Part shown: positions 1-5,400 of the stretch, piece after piece
How positions within the stretch are numbered: the stretch's first letter is position 1
Layout: the number at the start of each line of letters is the position of its first letter
NCBI GenBank assembly: GCA_946481205.1
Contig: CAMLNB010000240.1
Coordinates: 1 to 5,400, forward strand
Direction of reading: 5' to 3'
Source: an uncultured Kangiella sp.
Lineage (GTDB): Bacteria > Pseudomonadota > Gammaproteobacteria > Enterobacterales > DSM-103792
Length of the DNA stretch: 5,400 bases
Notes under the pieces: generated by a model
What the model saw: the letters and a program-made list of their open reading frames with translations, nothing else
Databases searched by the model: none
Told to the model about the DNA's origin: nothing
Made by a program: the position numbers and the translations under genes

Positions 1-814
1 TCACTTTCAACAGGCAATGTTCCGGCACCACATTGACCGAACCGCCGCCGTCGATGAAACCGACGTTGACAGTCATGTCGCCGTGTTGGCCGTTCAGTGT
101 GTCAAGCGTGTTGGCGATTTGCGCGGCGGCGACCACGGCATTGCGGCCGAGATGGTGCTCGCGACCGGCATGGGCGGCCTTGCCGCGGACATGCACGGAG
201 AATGTGCCGGTGCCTTTGCGGGTCGAGACCAGTTCACCCGTCGGGAGCGACGGCTCGTAGCAAAGGCCGATGTGGTGACGCTTGGCAGCATCGGCCAGCA
301 ACTCGGCGGAGCCGAGCGAGCCGATTTCCTCATCCGGGTTCAGGATCACTTCCCAACCCAGCGTGGCTTTGTCCGGGCTTTGCTCGAGCGCCTGCAGCGC
401 CGTGATCATCACCAGCAGGCCACCTTTCAGATCAGCGGCACCCGGGGCATTCAGCGTGTTGTCGTCAACAAAGCGATGGCTCTGGAACGGATGATCAAGC
501 GGAAACACGGTATCGAGATGGCCAACCAGCAGTACCTGGCGTTCGGCTTCCGGCCGGCAACGCAGCCGCAACGCTGGTGCCAGCGGTCGCGCTTCAATCT
601 GGCCGGTCTTACTGAGCTGCCGGACCGGCGGCAACGCGACTTTCTCGACTGCCACGCCAAGCGGCGCCAGAAGCGGCAGCAACGCGGCCTGCAAGCGCTC
701 GATGCCAGCGACGTTCCAGCTGCCGCTGTTGATCGCGCAGAGCTCGACCAGCGCGCTGCGCATGCGCGGGCCTTGCGCGTCGATCCAGTCAATCTGGTCA
801 TGCCAGCGAGTCAT
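1..814 (-). CDS. M20-family zinc metallo-hydrolase (carboxypeptidase G2/ArgE-like), C-terminus beyond window edge
   Basis: This is a partial gene: 271 codons read leftward from an ATG at 814-812 and run off the left edge without a stop. The translation carries the M20 metal and catalytic signature in order. GHLDTVFP gives H99 and D101. GAADLKGG gives the bridging D128. NPDEEIGS gives the likely general base E162 and metal ligand E163. CYEPS gives metal ligand E187. KAAHAG (H215) opens the lid/dimerisation domain. The last metal-binding His of the family would lie beyond the edge. M20 enzymes are usually cytosolic or periplasmic di-zinc hydrolases that cleave amide bonds of N-acyl amino acids or small peptides. 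I see no signal peptide, so cytosolic is likely. Motif style and order are closest to carboxypeptidase G2-type proteins, but ArgE- or DapE-type substrates cannot be excluded. Residues about 63-80 look like a loop insertion before the first motif. No strong Shine-Dalgarno precedes the start. The gene is divergent from the aminotransferase gene. The family is sure; the substrate is unknown. Confidence 0.9.
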   Translation of the reverse strand, partial: MTRWHDQIDWIDAQGPRMRSALVELCAINSGSWNVAGIERLQAALLPLLAPLGVAVEKVALPPVRQLSKTGQIEARPLAPALRLRCRPEAERQVLLVGHLDTVFPLDHPFQSHRFVDDNTLNAPGAADLKGGLLVMITALQALEQSPDKATLGWEVILNPDEEIGSLGSAELLADAAKRHHIGLCYEPSLPTGELVSTRKGTGTFSVHVRGKAAHAGREHHLGRNAVVAAAQIANTLDTLNGQHGDMTVNVGFIDGGGSVNVVPEHCLLKV

Positions 815-1034
815 GGTTGGAGTCAGCCTGTTTGATGAGGAATGGAGCCACTGCACAGGTGCGTGGTGGAGCCAAGATGAGCGGCAGCATAGGCGGCGGC
901 AATGGCTTTGTGCAAAAACGCCAGCGGCATAAATATGCGGCTGAATTACTGGCCTTTTTGCCCGATTGGCGCGATCATTCGCGGCGTTTTTCAGCGGGCC
1001 AGACGGTTCTGGCAAAGCCCTACAAGCGAGCGGA
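815..1034. other. Divergent intergenic region between the M20 hydrolase and aminotransferase genes
   Basis: This 220-base gap should contain the promoters for both flanking genes. On the plus strand, TTGTGC (908-913) and TAAATA (930-935) are spaced 16 bases apart and lie in a locally AT-richer patch at about 928-948. They match the sigma-70 consensus only weakly. I found no convincing ArgR box. A short open frame (877-1038) with a good ribosome site also lies here and is described under findings. Confidence 0.5.
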
Positions 1035-2249
1035 ATGATGACTTCGGTAACGCGTGCAACCTTTGATCAAGTGATGGTGCCTACCTATGCCCCGGCGGCG
1101 ATGCTGCCCGTGCGCGGTGAGGGTTCGCGGATTTGGGACAGCGAAGGCAAGGAGTACATCGATTTTGCCGGCGGCATCGCGGTCAATGCGCTCGGTCACT
1201 GCCATCCGGTCATGATCAAAGCGGTCACCGAACAAGCGCAGAAAATCTGGCACCTCGCCAACGGTTACACCAATATTCCGGCGCTGGAACTGGCCCAGAA
1301 ACTGATCGCCAATACCTTCGCCGAGCGGGTGTTTTTTGCCAACTCCGGCGGTGAAGCCAACGAAGCTGCGTTCAAGCTGGCGCGTGCCTATGCCAAGCAA
1401 CACGGTGGCCCGAACAAAGTTGAAATCGTATCGACTTTCAACAGCTTCCACGGTCGCACGCTGTTCACCGTCAGCGTCGGTGGCCAGGAAAAATACACCA
1501 AGGGTTTTGAGCCGCTGCCGCCGGGCATCAAGCATGTGCCGTACAACGATGCTGATGCGCTCGAAGGTGCGATCAACGAAAACACTTGCGCCGTTGTGCT
1601 GGAGCCGATGCAGGGCGAAGGCGGTGTGACCCCGGCCGATGCGGCGTACCTGAAAAAAGCCCGCGAACTGTGCGACAAGTACGGCGCGCTGCTGATTTTC
1701 GACGAAGTGCAATCGGGCATGGGCCGCACCGGCCAGCTGTACGCCTACATGGGCTACGGCGTGACCCCGGACATCCTGACCAGCGCGAAAGCGCTCGGCG
1801 GCGGTTTTCCGATCGCGGCGATGCTGACCACCGAGAAAGTCGCCAAGGCGCTGAGCGTCGGGTCGCATGGTTCGACCTACGGCGGCAACCCGATGGCCTG
1901 CGCCGTGGCCTCGGCGGTGTTCGATGTCATCAACAACCCGGACACGCTGGCCGGCGTCAACAAGCGCCATGATCTGTTCTTCAGTGGCCTCAATGCCATC
2001 AAGGACAAGACCGGCGTGTTCAGCCTGGTGCGCGGCAAGGGCCTGCTGATCGGCTGCGTGCTGGCCGAGAAATACCACGGCAAATCGAAGGATTTCGTCA
2101 CCGCTGCGTTGAACGAAGGCCTGCTGATTCTGCAGGCCGGCCCGGATGTTATTCGCTTGGCGCCGAGCCTGATCATTCCGGAGGCCGACATCAAGGCCGG
2201 TCTGGAAAAGTTCGAGCGTGCCATTGCCAAGGTGATGGCGGCGAGCTAA
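1035..2249 (+). CDS. argD: Acetylornithine/succinylornithine aminotransferase (AstC/ArgD family), PLP-dependent
   Basis: The protein has 404 residues, against about 406 in E. coli AstC, and aligns with AstC/ArgD throughout. It is a cytosolic fold-type I class III transaminase. It exchanges the delta-amino group of N-acetylornithine (arginine synthesis) or N-succinylornithine (arginine succinyltransferase catabolism) with 2-oxoglutarate. Visible motifs are the N-terminal VRGEGSRIWD and YIDFAGGIAVNALGH, NSGGEANE at 103-110 (PLP phosphate loop; many relatives have NSGAEAN), FHGRT at 139-143, IFDEVQSGMGRTG with D223 for the pyridine nitrogen, SAKALGGGFP with K252 as the Schiff-base lysine, STYGGNP at 280-286 and VIRLAP with R374 for the substrate carboxylate. 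I chose the ATG at 1035 because homology begins there. An in-frame TTG at 966 would add 23 unrelated residues, and ATG 1038 is equally possible. Upstream GAG (1028-1030) is a weak ribosome site. No other arg or ast gene is beside it, so argD versus astC/aruC cannot be settled; many such enzymes do both jobs. Confidence 0.93.
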   Translation: MMTSVTRATFDQVMVPTYAPAAMLPVRGEGSRIWDSEGKEYIDFAGGIAVNALGHCHPVMIKAVTEQAQKIWHLANGYTNIPALELAQKLIANTFAERVFFANSGGEANEAAFKLARAYAKQHGGPNKVEIVSTFNSFHGRTLFTVSVGGQEKYTKGFEPLPPGIKHVPYNDADALEGAINENTCAVVLEPMQGEGGVTPADAAYLKKARELCDKYGALLIFDEVQSGMGRTGQLYAYMGYGVTPDILTSAKALGGGFPIAAMLTTEKVAKALSVGSHGSTYGGNPMACAVASAVFDVINNPDTLAGVNKRHDLFFSGLNAIKDKTGVFSLVRGKGLLIGCVLAEKYHGKSKDFVTAALNEGLLILQAGPDVIRLAPSLIIPEADIKAGLEKFERAIAKVMAAS

Positions 2250-2270
2250 TCGGCCAGATCGCTGAAACCG

Positions 2271-2297
2271 AAAAGGGCGCCCTCCGGCGCCCTTTTT
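2271..2297 (+). terminator. Rho-independent terminator of the aminotransferase gene
   Basis: A perfect 7-bp stem, GGGCGCC (2275-2281) with GGCGCCC (2286-2292), closes a CTCC tetraloop and is followed at once by five T (2293-2297). Four A (2271-2274) before the stem can pair with the T-run, so the hairpin could also terminate minus-strand transcription. It begins 22 bases after the aminotransferase stop and separates that gene from rlmKL. Confidence 0.93.
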
Positions 2298-2319
2298 GTT
2301 GAGCCGGAGGGCGATTCGG

Positions 2320-2349
2320 TTCGTTCCTACCTACAAGACCCGCTAAGAT
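2320..2349 (+). promoter_or_regulatory. Possible sigma-70 promoter for rlmKL
   Basis: TAAGAT (2344-2349) matches four of six positions of the -10 consensus and lies 54 bases before the rlmKL start. The best-placed -35 candidate, TTCGTT (2320-2325), is 18 bases upstream and poor. Because a strong terminator isolates rlmKL from the gene before it, a promoter must lie in this spacer. The exact site is an inference. Confidence 0.3.
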
Positions 2350-2403
2350 CACCGCCATCGCTTTCCTCAGGTCTTCCAGACCGTTCCGCAACAGGCAAAA
2401 CCC

Positions 2404-4614
2404 GTGACCCAGCAATTCTTCGCGCCCTGCGCGAAAGGCCTCGAATACCTGCTCGTCGATGAGCTCAAGGCGCTTGGCGCCGTCAATGTCCACGAAGCGC
2501 TGGCCGGCGTCCATTTCGATGGCACGCTCGAAGTGGGCTACCGCGCTGTGCTGTGGTCGCGGCTGGCGAGCCGCATTCTGCTGCTGCTGAAAACCGCCCG
2601 GGTCGATTCGACCGAAGCGATGTACGAAGCGGTGCGCGCCGTCGACTGGAGCCAGCACCTGCGTCACGACGACACGCTGGCGGTCGATTTTGTCGGCCAG
2701 AACGAGTTCATCAACCACACCCAGTTTGGCGCCCAGAAAGTCAAAGACGGCGTGGTCGATCAGTTCCGCGCCCGCGGTCAGGGCCGGCCCAGTGTCGATA
2801 CGCAAGATCCGGTGCTTCGCATCAACGCGCACCTGCACCGCGACGAATTGACGCTCTGTGTCGATCTGTCCGGCCACCCGCTGCACGAGCGCGGTTACCG
2901 CGAGAAAGCCGGTATCGCGCCGATCAAAGAAAACCTCGCCGCCGCGATGCTGATCCGCGCCCGCTGGCCGGAAATCGCCAAGGCCGGTGGTGATCTGGTC
3001 GACCCGTTCTGCGGCTCCGGCACGCTGCCGATTGAAGCGGCGTTGATGGCCTGCGATATCGCGCCCGGTTTGCTGCGGGAAGATTTTGGCGTCAATCAAG
3101 GCTGGCTCGGTCATGACGACGCGCTCTGGCGGCGCCTGCGCAAAGACGCCGGTGTCCGTGCTGACGATGGCGTCGAAAAACTCGAGTCGCGCATTTTCGG
3201 TTTCGATGCTGATCCTCGGGTACTACGGGTGGCGGAAGAAAACGCCATCGAAGCGAAAGTCGAAGATCTGATTCAGTTCGAACGGATGCCGCTGGAAAAA
3301 ATTCGCCAGCCAGCGCAGCGCGAAGGTGCGCCGACCGGTCTGGTCATCGGCAACCCGCCGTATGGCGAGCGCTTGGGCGATGTCGAGTCGCTGCGCTTTG
3401 TCTATGCGACGCTCGGCGAGCGCCTGCTCAGCGAATTCGATGGCTGGCATGCGGCCATCATCACCAGCGAACAGAGTCTGGCTCGCGCCATTGGTGTCCG
3501 GTCGCACAAGCAATACGCGCTCTACAACGGCGCGCTGCCGTGCAAGCTGTATCTGTTTGAAGTCAACGCGGCGGCCAAGCGCCATGTCAAGGAACCGGAG
3601 CCGATTGCGCCGACGTCTGCAGCCGTGACGGATGACACGCCGCGGCCGGAAGTCGCGTATGAACAGGCAATTGAGTTGTCGGCTGGTGCTCAAGCGCTGC
3701 GCAATCGCATTGAGAAAAACCGCAAGCATCTCGCCAGCTGGTGCAAGCGTGAACAGGTCAGTTGCTTTCGCGTATACGATGCCGATCTGCCGGAATACGC
3801 CGCTGCCATCGATGTCTATGGCGACCATCTTTACCTGCAGGAATACCAGGCACCGTCAACGATTCCGGAAGATGTCGCCGAACGCCGGTTCAAGGAAGTG
3901 GTCGCGGTCGTGCGCGAGCTGTATCAGCTGCCGACCGACAAACTGCACGTGCGCACCCGCGCCCGGCAGAAAGGCCTGTCGCAGTACGAAAAAGTTGGCG
4001 ACGAGCGTTCGTTCTTCGTGGTCGAGGAGGGCGGTCTGAAATTCTGGGTCAACCTGACCGATTACCTTGATACCGGACTTTTTCTCGACCACCGCACCAC
4101 TCGCGCGCTGGTGCGCGAACGGGTCAAAGGCAAACATTTCCTGAATCTGTTTTCCTATACCGGCAGCGTCAGTGTCTACGCCGCGGCCGGTGGCGCCGCG
4201 TCGACCACCAGCGTCGACCTGTCAAAAACCTATAGCCACTGGGCGCACCGCAATTTTGTGCTGAACGGATTCGATCGCGGCCCGCATGAATTCATCCAGG
4301 CCGATGCCCTGGAGTGGCTCGCCCATTGCCGCGACAAATTCGATCTGATCTTCATCGACCCGCCGACCTTTTCCAACTCCAAGCGCATGGACGGCGTCTT
4401 CGACGTCCAGCGCGATCACGCCGACATTTTGCTGGTCGCACTGGAACTGCTGAATCCCGGCGGCGAGATTATCTTCTCCAACAACTACCGCCGCTTCAAA
4501 CTCGACACCGAAGCCCTGGCCGGCTGCAAAATCGAAGACTGGAGCAAACGGACCTTGCCAATGGATTTCGCACGGAATCCGAAGATTCACCAGTGTTGGC
4601 GGATTACTACTTGA
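2404..4614 (+). CDS. rlmKL: Bifunctional 23S rRNA methyltransferase RlmKL (m2G2445 / m7G2069)
   Basis: The 736-residue protein matches E. coli RlmKL (YcbY, 702 residues) end to end. In the family, the RlmL half makes m2G2445 and the RlmK half makes m7G2069 in the peptidyl-transferase domain of 23S rRNA, using S-adenosylmethionine in the cytosol during 50S assembly. Residues 1-42 are the N-terminal ferredoxin-like part, and about 43-155 the THUMP RNA-binding domain. The RlmL methyltransferase follows, with DPFCGSGTLPIEAA at 200-213 (SAM site) and NPPYGERLG at 317-325 (catalytic). Residues about 392-420 are a low-conservation Pro/Ala-rich linker. The RlmK half contains VNLTDYLDTGLFLDHR (549-564), LNLFSYTGS (580-588, SAM site), VDLSKTY (604-610) and IFIDPPTFSNSKRM (649-662). 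Both catalytic centres look intact. The GTG start fits homologues that begin MxxxFAxxxxGLE, and AGG at 2393-2395 is a ribosome site 8 bases upstream. The next in-frame ATG is at codon 73, inside THUMP. Confidence 0.97.
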   Translation: MTQQFFAPCAKGLEYLLVDELKALGAVNVHEALAGVHFDGTLEVGYRAVLWSRLASRILLLLKTARVDSTEAMYEAVRAVDWSQHLRHDDTLAVDFVGQNEFINHTQFGAQKVKDGVVDQFRARGQGRPSVDTQDPVLRINAHLHRDELTLCVDLSGHPLHERGYREKAGIAPIKENLAAAMLIRARWPEIAKAGGDLVDPFCGSGTLPIEAALMACDIAPGLLREDFGVNQGWLGHDDALWRRLRKDAGVRADDGVEKLESRIFGFDADPRVLRVAEENAIEAKVEDLIQFERMPLEKIRQPAQREGAPTGLVIGNPPYGERLGDVESLRFVYATLGERLLSEFDGWHAAIITSEQSLARAIGVRSHKQYALYNGALPCKLYLFEVNAAAKRHVKEPEPIAPTSAAVTDDTPRPEVAYEQAIELSAGAQALRNRIEKNRKHLASWCKREQVSCFRVYDADLPEYAAAIDVYGDHLYLQEYQAPSTIPEDVAERRFKEVVAVVRELYQLPTDKLHVRTRARQKGLSQYEKVGDERSFFVVEEGGLKFWVNLTDYLDTGLFLDHRTTRALVRERVKGKHFLNLFSYTGSVSVYAAAGGAASTTSVDLSKTYSHWAHRNFVLNGFDRGPHEFIQADALEWLAHCRDKFDLIFIDPPTFSNSKRMDGVFDVQRDHADILLVALELLNPGGEIIFSNNYRRFKLDTEALAGCKIEDWSKRTLPMDFARNPKIHQCWRITT

Positions 4615-4626
4615 AATGGAAGGCTC

Positions 4627-4923
4627 ATGAGTCATTTTGTTTCGAATTTTAACGTTTGGAGCACAGCGGTTTCCATTCTTGAGGCTGAAGGATGGACTGT
4701 TCGCACTAGTGAAGACGGGCTACTCAATAGGTCACGCGGTGAGAATTGGGAAGCGAAGAAAGGCGAGATAGTTTTAGTTGGCGAAACACCTCTTGAGTTA
4801 CTTGGTTTGGCTGCGATTTATTCAGTCAAGTTTAAAGGCGTTGATGAGCCCTATTGGTGGCTTGAGCGTAGCGCAAGGCCTTGGGATGAACTCAGCCGTG
4901 TTCATGGGAAGAAACGCGGCTAG
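4627..4923 (+). CDS. Small hypothetical protein (98 aa), AT-richer than its neighbours
   Basis: I do not recognise this protein. It starts 12 bases after the rlmKL stop behind a good purine-rich ribosome site, GGAAGG (4618-4623), so it is probably translated and may be cotranscribed with rlmKL. The 98 residues are hydrophilic, mixed alpha/beta in appearance and rich in Trp (6) and Glu, with no signal peptide and no membrane segment. A central stretch, PLELLGLAAIYSVKF (about residues 55-69), looks like one amphipathic helix or strand. The C-terminus is basic (GKKRG). By hand count it is about 48% GC, with about 43% G/C at third codon positions, and it uses AGG, ATA, TTA and CTA, unlike the GC-ending codons of rlmKL. 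This suggests recent acquisition or weak selection. The size and the orphan look would suit an accessory, toxin/antitoxin-like or immunity-like protein, but nothing visible proves any of these. Confidence 0.65.
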   Translation: MSHFVSNFNVWSTAVSILEAEGWTVRTSEDGLLNRSRGENWEAKKGEIVLVGETPLELLGLAAIYSVKFKGVDEPYWWLERSARPWDELSRVHGKKRG

Positions 4924-5076
4924 TTTTACGTGTTATCGCCCGTCTGACGAGCCGAGCAGCGGAGCGCAGTCCGGGTTAACAGCCCGAAGGGGCGAGGCAG
5001 GAAGCCGAAGCCTTTTCAGACTGTGCGGGGATGCTCTGCCAGAAAAGCCCCGAACGGAATGGAGCAGCGCAGGGAA

Positions 5077-5091
5077 CCGTGCGCAGCACGG
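5077..5091. repeat. Hairpin CCGTGC-GCA-GCACGG
   Basis: A perfect 6-bp inverted repeat with a 3-base loop. It sits inside the outer CCCGA (5049-5053) / TCGGG (5099-5103) pair and is probably the tip of an arm of the larger element. Confidence 0.7.
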
Positions 5092-5116
5092 CGAGGAATC
5101 GGGCATGTTCTTTTGA

Positions 5117-5143
5117 GTACTTTTCTTGCGCCAAGAAAAGTAC
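5117..5143. repeat. Perfect 12-bp inverted repeat with 3-base loop
   Basis: GTACTTTTCTTG (5117-5128) and CAAGAAAAGTAC (5132-5143) are exact reverse complements around CGC. The flanking GA (5115-5116) and TC (5145-5146) extend the stem across one bulged C (5144). There is no T-run after the stem on either strand, so it is not a standard intrinsic terminator. It is the strongest palindrome in the window and the core of the extragenic element. Confidence 0.9.
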
Positions 5144-5144
5144 C

Positions 5145-5160
5145 TCGCCCGCCGGGGCGA
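5145..5160. repeat. Second hairpin TCGCCC-GCCG-GGGCGA
   Basis: A perfect 6-bp inverted repeat around a GCCG tetraloop lies one base after the 12-bp hairpin. It could stack coaxially on that hairpin in RNA or in extruded DNA. Confidence 0.75.
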
Positions 5161-5177
5161 CGACGACAGGGATGTCG

Positions 5178-5400
5178 GAGGTAGAGCAACGCAGGAGCTG
5201 TTGCCGATACCTGGCATAACTGCAAGCCGAGTTAGTTATTGGATTTCAGGAACAGCCTTGCCAAGAAATGTTCTCTTCATATGTAGTCAAAACCGGCTAC
5301 GCAGCCCCACTGCCGAACAGGTTTTTGCCGATTGGCCCGGAATCAAGACCTCATCAGCCGGACTGAATCACGGTGCCGAGAATCCGCTAACGCCGGAATT
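5178..5400. other. Right-hand non-coding stretch, no gene recognised
   Basis: I see no credible coding region reaching the right edge on either strand. The longest local frame is 32 codons (5268-5366), with no ribosome site and no family resemblance. The stretch contains a loose inverted repeat (5216-5239) and a small GGCT/AGCC hairpin (5295-5306). It may be the upstream region of a gene beyond the window. Confidence 0.5.

Larger units (their letters stand above)
4941..5177. repeat. Structured extragenic element, probably one copy of a dispersed palindromic repeat family
   Basis: This GC-rich stretch contains a dense series of short inverted repeats: GCCC/GGGC around GAAG (4982-4993), CTTTTC (5012-5017) with GAAAAG (5042-5047), CCCGA (5049-5053) with TCGGG (5099-5103) enclosing CCGTGC-GCA-GCACGG (5077-5091), the 12-bp repeat at 5117-5143, TCGCCC/GGGCGA (5145-5160) and CGACA/TGTCG (5164-5177). 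All frames carry short proline-, arginine- and serine-rich open frames with no protein-like features. From memory, and not checked here, a similar layout ending in a TACTTTTCTTG / CAAGAAAAGTA hairpin followed by CTCGCCC recurs between genes in several gamma- and betaproteobacterial genomes. The ends given are where the palindromes start and stop; no target-site duplication was seen. Confidence 0.55.

Noticed and set aside
17..835. Long plus-strand open frame of 272 codons
   Set aside because: It is the antisense shadow of the M20 hydrolase gene, whose minus-strand translation carries a full set of family motifs. The plus-strand translation has none.
966..1034. TTG-initiated 23-residue N-terminal extension of the aminotransferase
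   Set aside because: Homology to AstC/ArgD starts only after the ATG at 1035, and the extension has no family counterpart.
1020..2078. Minus-strand open frame of 352 codons
   Set aside because: It lies entirely opposite the aminotransferase gene. Its length reflects biased third positions in GC-rich coding DNA, and its translation shows no recognisable domain.
2191..3114. Minus-strand open frame of 307 codons
   Set aside because: It crosses the aminotransferase terminator and runs opposite rlmKL. It has no domain and is best explained as a shadow frame.
5117..5143. Intrinsic terminator for the small gene
   Set aside because: The stem is strong, but neither side has the required T-run right after it, and its arms are not GC-rich near the loop.
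4933..5217. Minus-strand 94-codon frame over the structured element
   Set aside because: The translation is rich in Ser, Arg and Pro with no protein-like pattern, and the region is dominated by palindromes. Frames like this are probably by-products of the repeat.
5211..5240. Integron attC-like site (GCATAAC ... GTTAGTT with CAAGCCGA between)
   Set aside because: The box spacing, the R' consensus and the imperfect-stem layout of attC are not met, and the small gene follows rlmKL directly, not a cassette array.
5268..5366. 32-codon open frame near the right edge
   Set aside because: There is no ribosome site, no recognisable protein and a length expected by chance.

Overview
The window looks like chromosomal DNA of a moderately high-GC gammaproteobacterium. 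The best evidence is the 736-codon rlmKL gene. The fusion of the RlmL and RlmK methyltransferases into one chain is typical of Gammaproteobacteria, and the protein aligns with Escherichia coli RlmKL (YcbY) along its whole length. The aminotransferase is likewise very close to enterobacterial AstC/ArgD. I cannot name the genus.

Layout. Bases 1-814 hold the N-terminal 271 codons of an M20-family metallo-hydrolase on the minus strand; its C-terminus lies beyond the left edge. A 220-base divergent gap (815-1034) leads into an acetylornithine/succinylornithine aminotransferase gene on the plus strand (1035-2249). That gene ends in a textbook intrinsic terminator (2271-2297). A 106-base spacer then leads to rlmKL (2404-4614, GTG start). 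Twelve bases after its stop begins a small AT-richer gene of unknown function (4627-4923). The remaining 477 bases contain no convincing gene. Bases 4941-5177 are instead packed with palindromes, including a perfect 12-bp inverted repeat around a 3-base loop, and look like one copy of a dispersed structured extragenic element.

How the parts relate. The aminotransferase acts in arginine synthesis (acetylornithine) and/or arginine catabolism (succinylornithine). The divergent M20 hydrolase belongs to the superfamily of ArgE and carboxypeptidase G2, so a shared role in amino-acid or N-acyl amino-acid metabolism is possible but not shown. rlmKL is a 23S rRNA modification gene and is insulated from the aminotransferase by the terminator. 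The small downstream gene is close enough to be cotranscribed with rlmKL, but its base composition suggests a later arrival.

Most worth a second look are the structured element at 4941-5177, the orphan gene beside it, and an 11-bp inverted repeat that overlaps the terminator and could form an alternative fold.
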